This document shows positions 44,801-47,304 of a stretch of DNA of 47,304 nt, in pieces. Numbering within the stretch: position 1 is the first letter of the stretch; each line of letters opens with the position of its first letter. Origin of the DNA: an uncultured Sphingomonadaceae bacterium (lineage in GTDB: Bacteria > Pseudomonadota > Alphaproteobacteria > Sphingomonadales > Sphingomonadaceae). The stretch is taken from NCBI GenBank assembly GCA_947495985.1, contig CANMBD010000002.1:608975-656278 (forward strand), in the 5' to 3' direction. Made by a program: the position numbers and the translations under genes. Below the pieces are notes generated by a model. The model was not told the DNA's origin and ran no database searches. It worked only from the letters and a program-made list of their open reading frames with translations.

Positions 44801-46359
44801 GTGATAGACCATCCCTCGGTCTGATTGACGATGATCGAACCTCCGTCTCCGCTCGATGCGCCGCTGCTGCCGATAGAGATCAGACCGCCGGAACCTGCGC
44901 CCGAGCCGCCGCCGCCGCCAATTGATTGCAGCAGAACGCCATCGGATTGGTCGTCGACTGTGTTGATACGCCCGCTGTTGGTAAAAAGGACGCTGTTAGC
45001 GGATCCGCCGGCATCACCCGATCCGCCGACGGAGAACAATCCGCCAGACGAGCCGCCTGACCCGCCGCCGCCGCCAATTGATTGTGCCTGGACGCCAAAA
45101 CTACCCTGGCCAAATGTCTCGATCACACCGGTATTGGTTACAGAAACGAGGCCACCATTAGCGCTCTGCGAGCTTTCGCCGCCTACTGAACCCAAGCCGC
45201 CGCTGCTGCCACCATTGCCAGCGCCGCCGCCAATGCTCTGAGCCAGAATGCCAAACGCGTTTGCGCCGCGCGTGAGGAGGCCGCTGCCATTGGTGATTGT
45301 GACCACGCCTCCAACGCCGCTGGTCGAGCCATCGCCGCCGTCTGCAACAAGGCCGCCGCTGCCGCCGCCATTGCCGCCATTGCCGCCAAAACTGGCACCA
45401 AAGATGCTGTGAGCATCATCGGCGCTTGTCGTTATATTGCCGCCAAAAAAGGTCCGCCCGCCATCTAGATTGTTTTCAGAGAAGGTTGCATTGTTAGTGA
45501 TGGTAACTGCACCAGCATTCCCGGCATTTCCGCCATTGCCTCCTGTCGCTTTGGCGCCCTCAGCCTTTGCGCCATTGCCACCATTTCCGCTTAAATTGAG
45601 GCCATAGAGGCCATAGGCGCCAGTGCCGCCAGTTGTAATGTCGCCGCTACTGGTGATGGAAACGCTTCCGCCATCGCCGCCAGTGCCGCCATCACCGCCA
45701 TCGGCCGAGAACGCGCTCGCAAACCCGCCATCACCAGCAACGCCAGCTTCTGAAATTCCAAAAATGCCGTGTGCAGTGGCGCCCACCGTCGTGATGCTGG
45801 TCAGGCTGGTGATGACCACGGTGCCGCCATCGCCGCCATCGCCGCCGCGCCCGCCGGTCGCGGAGAAGGTGCTCTTGTCCTCGGAGCCTGGGTTGGCCGC
45901 GCCGCCCAAGGATGCAACAATCAGACCGTGCGCAAAATCGCCCGCCGTGGTGATGCCCACACTCTGCCCATACTCCAAGGTCGCGCTTGGTGCGTCACCG
46001 CCGAAAGCGCCGTTCTGTGTGTTGGCGGCATCTCGGACAAATGGCACTTCTACGGAGCCCAGCTCAGTCGCGAACCCGGTCACGCCCGGCAGACCCGCAT
46101 TGTTGCTCCCGGCGAGCACGCGGACACCTGGTGTGCCGTCCGCAGGCGATATCCCTGCGGGAAGTTCGTCGATTTTGACGATGACGTCATTTGGTTCGGT
46201 AACCCCAAGTCCGCTTGAAATATCACCTTCGCACTCGATGATGGTTTCGCCATCAACTCTGGAAGCAGTGCAAGGATTGGCTTGCGCATTGGCGGTATTT
46301 GACCATACCATTCCAGCAGCGACAGCGATCAGTGAAATACCAGTTTTTTTCAGACTCAT
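38857..46359 (-). CDS. Giant glycine-rich repeat autotransporter (type Va)
   Basis: The 2500-residue protein starts with a Sec signal peptide (L-I-A-V-A-A-G-M-V to N-A-Q-A, about residues 1-26). The passenger (to about 2200) consists mostly of beta-helix-like repeats of about 60-80 residues with the pattern I-T-T-x-G-x-x-S-x-G-I-x-A-Q-S-I-G-G-G-G-G. A non-repetitive autotransporter linker follows (S-I-S-P-G-G-F-N, L-G-D-F-S-Q-T-A-D-G-S), then a C-terminal 12-strand barrel (about 2220-2500) ending in F (L-K-V-A-L-P-F). The barrel exports the passenger to the cell surface. Adhesion or biofilm roles are typical but not shown. GC is very high here owing to Gly codons, so compositional difference alone does not prove transfer. 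Confidence 0.92.
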   Translation of the reverse strand: MSLKKTGISLIAVAAGMVWSNTANAQANPCTASRVDGETIIECEGDISSGLGVTEPNDVIVKIDELPAGISPADGTPGVRVLAGSNNAGLPGVTGFATELGSVEVPFVRDAANTQNGAFGGDAPSATLEYGQSVGITTAGDFAHGLIVASLGGAANPGSEDKSTFSATGGRGGDGGDGGTVVITSLTSITTVGATAHGIFGISEAGVAGDGGFASAFSADGGDGGTGGDGGSVSITSSGDITTGGTGAYGLYGLNLSGNGGNGAKAEGAKATGGNGGNAGNAGAVTITNNATFSENNLDGGRTFFGGNITTSADDAHSIFGASFGGNGGNGGGSGGLVADGGDGSTSGVGGVVTITNGSGLLTRGANAFGILAQSIGGGAGNGGSSGGLGSVGGESSQSANGGLVSVTNTGVIETFGQGSFGVQAQSIGGGGGSGGSSGGLFSVGGSGDAGGSANSVLFTNSGRINTVDDQSDGVLLQSIGGGGGSGAGSGGLISIGSSGASSGDGGSIIVNQTEGWSITQGDGSRALVAQSIGGGGGHGGGSGGAISIGGSGGGEGSGGAVTLSLTGGLFSTEGDHAFAVLAQSIGGGGGTGLQLSGDGASGAGGSSGGLISVGGKGGSGGDGGTIDIDNAARISTGGLGSNALTAQSIGGGGGHGGGSGGVVSVGGNGGGGGDGGSVAASNAGTISTIGNDSTGIHAHSVGNGGGSGGFSVAGGVIVSAAVGGNGGAGGDGAKVSVDNSVSDTASIVTQGDRSRGIDAQSIGGGGGNGGFSIDAAIGTGVSASVSVGGSGGSAGDGGEVTAKNASAITTGGESAQGILAQSISMGGGAGGFSVSGSGATGISLPISIGGSGGAGGSSGLVTAENSGAIATSGNHSGGIDASSVASGGGHGGVSVAASFGVANASVSVGGSGGGGGTAQDVTVTNSGAIGTSGKFAAGISAMSNGGAGGAGGLAVATGVTFSAETPSGGLSVAIGGGGGGGGSGAKATVANSGAITTNGAASHAIFAQSQGGDGGKGGMALSGEVSIAVASASVSVAVGGGGGDANTGGAIKVTNTADLATTGTQSDAILAQSLGGDGGVGGFAGTLTASVSEETTFDAGVSVGGGGGDGGIASDVTVTNTGAGIATIGADSDAISAISLGGGGGRAGGAGSFNLSIGSNSTTASVAIGGAGGTGSTAGDVTVLANQSADGTGGETIFTAGRGSNGIFAKSLGGGGGRGGFSIVGDIAVAGTGTANQLGVSVGGTGGSGNTGGAVSVTTDQNIFSEGFDAAGIVALSIGGGGGNGGMAVTGSFNQNSHNLGVTVGGMGGDGGVGGTVLVDATGDITTNGIISDLVDNTNSWAQSGIYAQSIGGGGGTGGLSVAANLNLTGAESGSVNVGVTVGGSGGDGNTGGDVTVKGDGTITTLADNSFGVFAQSIGGSGGDGGASYNALVAAQKMGGKTQNITVAVGGEGGSGNSSGVVTIARSGAINTSGDGSSAIKAQSIGGGGGNGGKANTISLLVGPKCKSDEEAEVDPCKEDDTSSNFNLQVGVGGAGGDANDGNVVAVAQDGDLTTNGDHSHGIFAQSVGGGGGTGGNAHKGLPGAFGLGLAIGKKAATSGRSKGFRELSVEVGGNAGSAGDGKAVSIVHSGNIAVGSEDSNGQHSFGILAQSIGGGGGVGGAAQIGLTGRLGIGGKGGASGNGGDVSNAVTGDITTYGVENIGVFLQSVGGGGGLNLARVVDESSDFYEDNAGDAGSTEGFFGTRISLGASIGLGGGDGGNGGDIVSSMTGDVTTFGAGAIGVFAQSIGGGGGVGQSTGAVLVPFFAASNGDDGASGNVSITHIGNITTSGTNADGIFAQIASHDEDADSAITISLNGSISSSGAGSYAIHADGNNTADDSDGDATEAGDGFAHAGGGSIAITIAENSSVTGYDAGIKISGTAVTSVENSGTISANGGTDGVAISTTPWNARTINNTGTIIGDIIFRDCSGTSYLDDSTCLDRVEQQGTVFAVNNNVGGNLLTGETLSLGADNSTLTNSGSISPGGFNNIVTTSVLGDFSQTADGSIDIDVSLDGSGADQLSISGTANVAGSIVFDPVDLFGAIAGENTVTVLTAGELTRGDITLELPELAVLTDASLTAPSANEIGIQYTIDFAPTGLTSEESDVGDHIAAIQANGGFSQFSTVINSVFSAADLSDLASVYDGISPDELTSNSTTAVNSSLALSDAVHSCRQQDGANRFNSEGECVWSRVSLLSTRLDSSNVGNNREESFRWSLGLQKQISDDLYLGGSFSATLGEETSRGNLSTNTDTYHAGIVLKKVIGPAVLSGLVSGGVSQHQNVRSFNALGNQTNTAGETDTTFLSGQLRASYTFEPSKNFYVQPALAGTLTYTWRDAFTETGTSGFNLIIEDSKDRIFSIRPNIEFGTEFQLSKAWVARPFLRYDYIHNLSGSGKITARLAGSPDGVDSFTVNGSGFEHINQITLGARAIDSRNLVVRIEAFREWTNHDRTWGGGLKVALPF
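40965..45960 (-). repeat. Array of about 23 Gly-rich passenger repeats plus degenerate N-terminal copies
   Basis: By eye I count 23 units with an S-[IVL]-G-G-G-G-G-type core (variants such as S-V-A-S-G-G-G, S-N-G-G-A-G-G and S-L-G-G-D-G-G included), usually preceded by A-Q, and four looser copies before them. Each unit pairs a threonine/serine-rich beta strand set with a pentaglycine turn. At DNA level this gives recurring GCCGCCGCC tracts on the plus strand, likely to allow slippage or recombination. Confidence 0.8.
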
Positions 46360-46767
46360 ACTTATTGCAACCCGTTACTCAATTGACCGGCATCAGACCG
46401 AAACAGACATTGCCGCCTTAAGTCTTCAAACCCCTTAAGAGGCGCCTATCGCATCTAAATTGACGAGTGATTAAGATGGTAAAAAATGTATTTAAAAAAC
46501 CCGCGAGATCAAATTGATATGCAAAAGCGGCATGTGGTCGCGAAATTCCATGCACATCAACAACTGGACAAGGAAGTCATCCAAATTCCTTCTCTATAGG
46601 TGGATTTCTAACGTCCGCTTTTGCGCCCATAGCCGACATTTTGGCTGACGACCGCTTCATCCCGAAAGCGGACATTGGCTTACAGCTTTGGCTAGTTGCA
46701 AATATGAATGGTCTATAACCTGAAGCGGTGGCAAAATTGGATGTTTATATCTTCCAAAATTGGCGGT
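46360..46767. other. Intergenic region upstream of the giant autotransporter
   Basis: These 408 bases hold no convincing gene. An AT-rich part just before 46500 could carry the autotransporter promoter. An inverted-repeat element at 46613-46674 is listed separately. A plus-strand frame from 46708 overlaps the proline-rich gene and looks like a shadow. Confidence 0.5.
46613..46674. repeat. Inverted-repeat intergenic element carrying the right direct-repeat copy
   Basis: GTCCGCTTT at 46613-46621 and its complement AAAGCGGAC at 46665-46673 bound a 43-nt centre that contains CCGACATT and a further CCGCTT. The layout resembles dispersed elements with tgtccgcttt/aaagcggaca ends that I recall from sphingomonad intergenic regions. 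The right end includes the 16-bp sequence shared with 38774-38789. Confidence 0.6.
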
Positions 46768-47304
46768 CTATTCTTGATCGGAGTATTTGCGTTCAATAAC
46801 TATCAGGCATTCTGCATGCAGGTGACGATTTGCAGGCAAATCTCGCTCCAAACTGTCGGTAAATCCAAATTCGGGAAAAATTCCCGAAATGATCTCGTTC
46901 TTCCCATCCTTATGCAAACGTCGTCCAAAACCGCTTGCTACGCATTCGGTAGGTGCGCTGTGTTGGGCTATTGCTGGTATATGCAAGCGCCGCGAATGCA
47001 GCCTTCCAACTTCCGGCACAATAAGTTCACCTGCTCTATGCGGCAGTGCCGTTGTATGAATTATCGCGGGATTTTTCTGATCAGTCTGACCAATGGCTTT
47101 TGATGGTACAATAACAGGTCTCGCTATTTGTGAAGGCTTATCGATATTGGGTTTGGGACGCGGAATCGCTGATACTTGCGGCTGCGGAACCTGGGGCGGA
47201 ACCGCCGTCGGCGCCGTTATCGGAGTGGGCACAGCAGTGGGTCGTGGCAGCGGTGTTGGGATAGGCTGTGGAACCTGGGGCGGTACTGCAACCGGTGCTT
47301 GTGG
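46768..47304 (-). CDS. Proline-rich protein, C-terminal part (runs off window)
   Basis: The minus-strand frame is open from the window edge to the TAG at 46768, giving at least 178 residues. The part nearest the edge is Pro/Gln/Val/Thr-rich with the unit V-P-P-Q-V-P-Q-P twice, like a periplasm-spanning or cell-wall linker. The last 100 residues are not repetitive (E-L-I-V-P-E-V-G-R-L; I-F-P-E-F-G-F-T-D). No family was recognised. The start lies beyond the window; the internal GTG at 47232 is not needed. It is on the same strand as the autotransporter and 408 bp upstream of it. Confidence 0.6.
   Translation of the reverse strand, partial: PQAPVAVPPQVPQPIPTPLPRPTAVPTPITAPTAVPPQVPQPQVSAIPRPKPNIDKPSQIARPVIVPSKAIGQTDQKNPAIIHTTALPHRAGELIVPEVGRLHSRRLHIPAIAQHSAPTECVASGFGRRLHKDGKNEIISGIFPEFGFTDSLERDLPANRHLHAECLIVIERKYSDQE

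Noticed and set aside
40377..45419. Many long open frames in both strands across the autotransporter, Ala- or Pro-rich
   Set aside because: They are shadows created by GGN/GCC repeat codons of the 2500-residue frame, which has a signal peptide and a barrel domain.
40965..45960. CRISPR-like appearance of evenly spaced GCCGCC repeats
   Set aside because: The repeats encode glycine turns in frame, spacing varies, and unit sequences drift; there is no constant direct repeat with unique spacers and no cas gene.
46708..47103. 131-codon plus-strand frame
   Set aside because: Cys/Phe/Gln-rich, not protein-like, and antisense to the proline-rich frame that stays open to the window edge.

Overview
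The window looks like a chromosomal segment of a marine or freshwater sphingomonad (Alphaproteobacteria, Sphingomonadales, of the Parasphingorhabdus/Sphingorhabdus/Sphingopyxis kind). This is inferred from a long TonB-dependent receptor beside an SDR gene, a CYP153-like P450, a hemC-hemD-mitofilin/Mic60-like locus (typical of Alphaproteobacteria), a serine recombinase/DUF2924/DUF3489 module, and a giant glycine-rich autotransporter. No search could be run, so genus is not claimed.

Layout. 1-5.3 kb: the end of an SDR gene, a bidirectional terminator, a TonB receptor, an apparently orphan LytTR response regulator and a TetR regulator with a palindrome upstream. 5.4-9.7 kb: an orphan-looking NPPY DNA methyltransferase, the NhaA antiporter and a DUF885 metallopeptidase-like lipoprotein, closed by a second bidirectional terminator. 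9.7-10.6 kb: a YjhX (TopAI)-type toxin and a GNAT acetyltransferase in one small operon, resembling the E. coli topAI-yjhQ pair, with nested palindromes upstream. 10.8-16.0 kb: a tightly coupled four-gene envelope-glycan operon (FAD oxidoreductase of the UDP-galactopyranose-mutase type, GtrA flippase-like protein, LTA-synthase/sulfatase-fold membrane enzyme, polytopic GT-C-like protein). 16.0-24.0 kb: VOC protein, Tat-exported MsrB, CYP153-like P450 with an operator-like repeat, a NatAB-like ABC exporter, QueG, a small lipoprotein, a CysZ/EI24 membrane protein and a PfkB (adenosine) kinase. 24.0-35.6 kb is mostly core: polysaccharide flippase, gpsA and tsaD on the minus strand, divergent from hemC, hemD and the Mic60-like gene; then two thioesterases, oligopeptidase B, aminopeptidase P and a small basic protein.

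From 35.7 kb the window becomes accessory. A tRNA-Thr(GGT) is followed by a serine-recombinase operon (DUF3489 -> DUF2924 -> recombinase, minus strand). In the DUF3489 leader the Shine-Dalgarno lies inside a perfect hairpin. Divergent to it is a small gene that appears broken by one in-frame amber codon. Next is a 7.5-kb gene for a 2500-residue autotransporter built from more than 20 glycine-rich repeats. A 16-bp direct repeat brackets this gene; its right copy is part of a larger inverted-repeat intergenic element. The window ends inside a proline-rich protein of unknown function.

The best candidates for under-described biology are the recombinase/DUF2924/DUF3489 module with its hairpin-masked start and broken partner, the YjhX-GNAT pair with its palindromic control region, the four-gene glycan operon, and the giant autotransporter with its repeat-bearing flanks.
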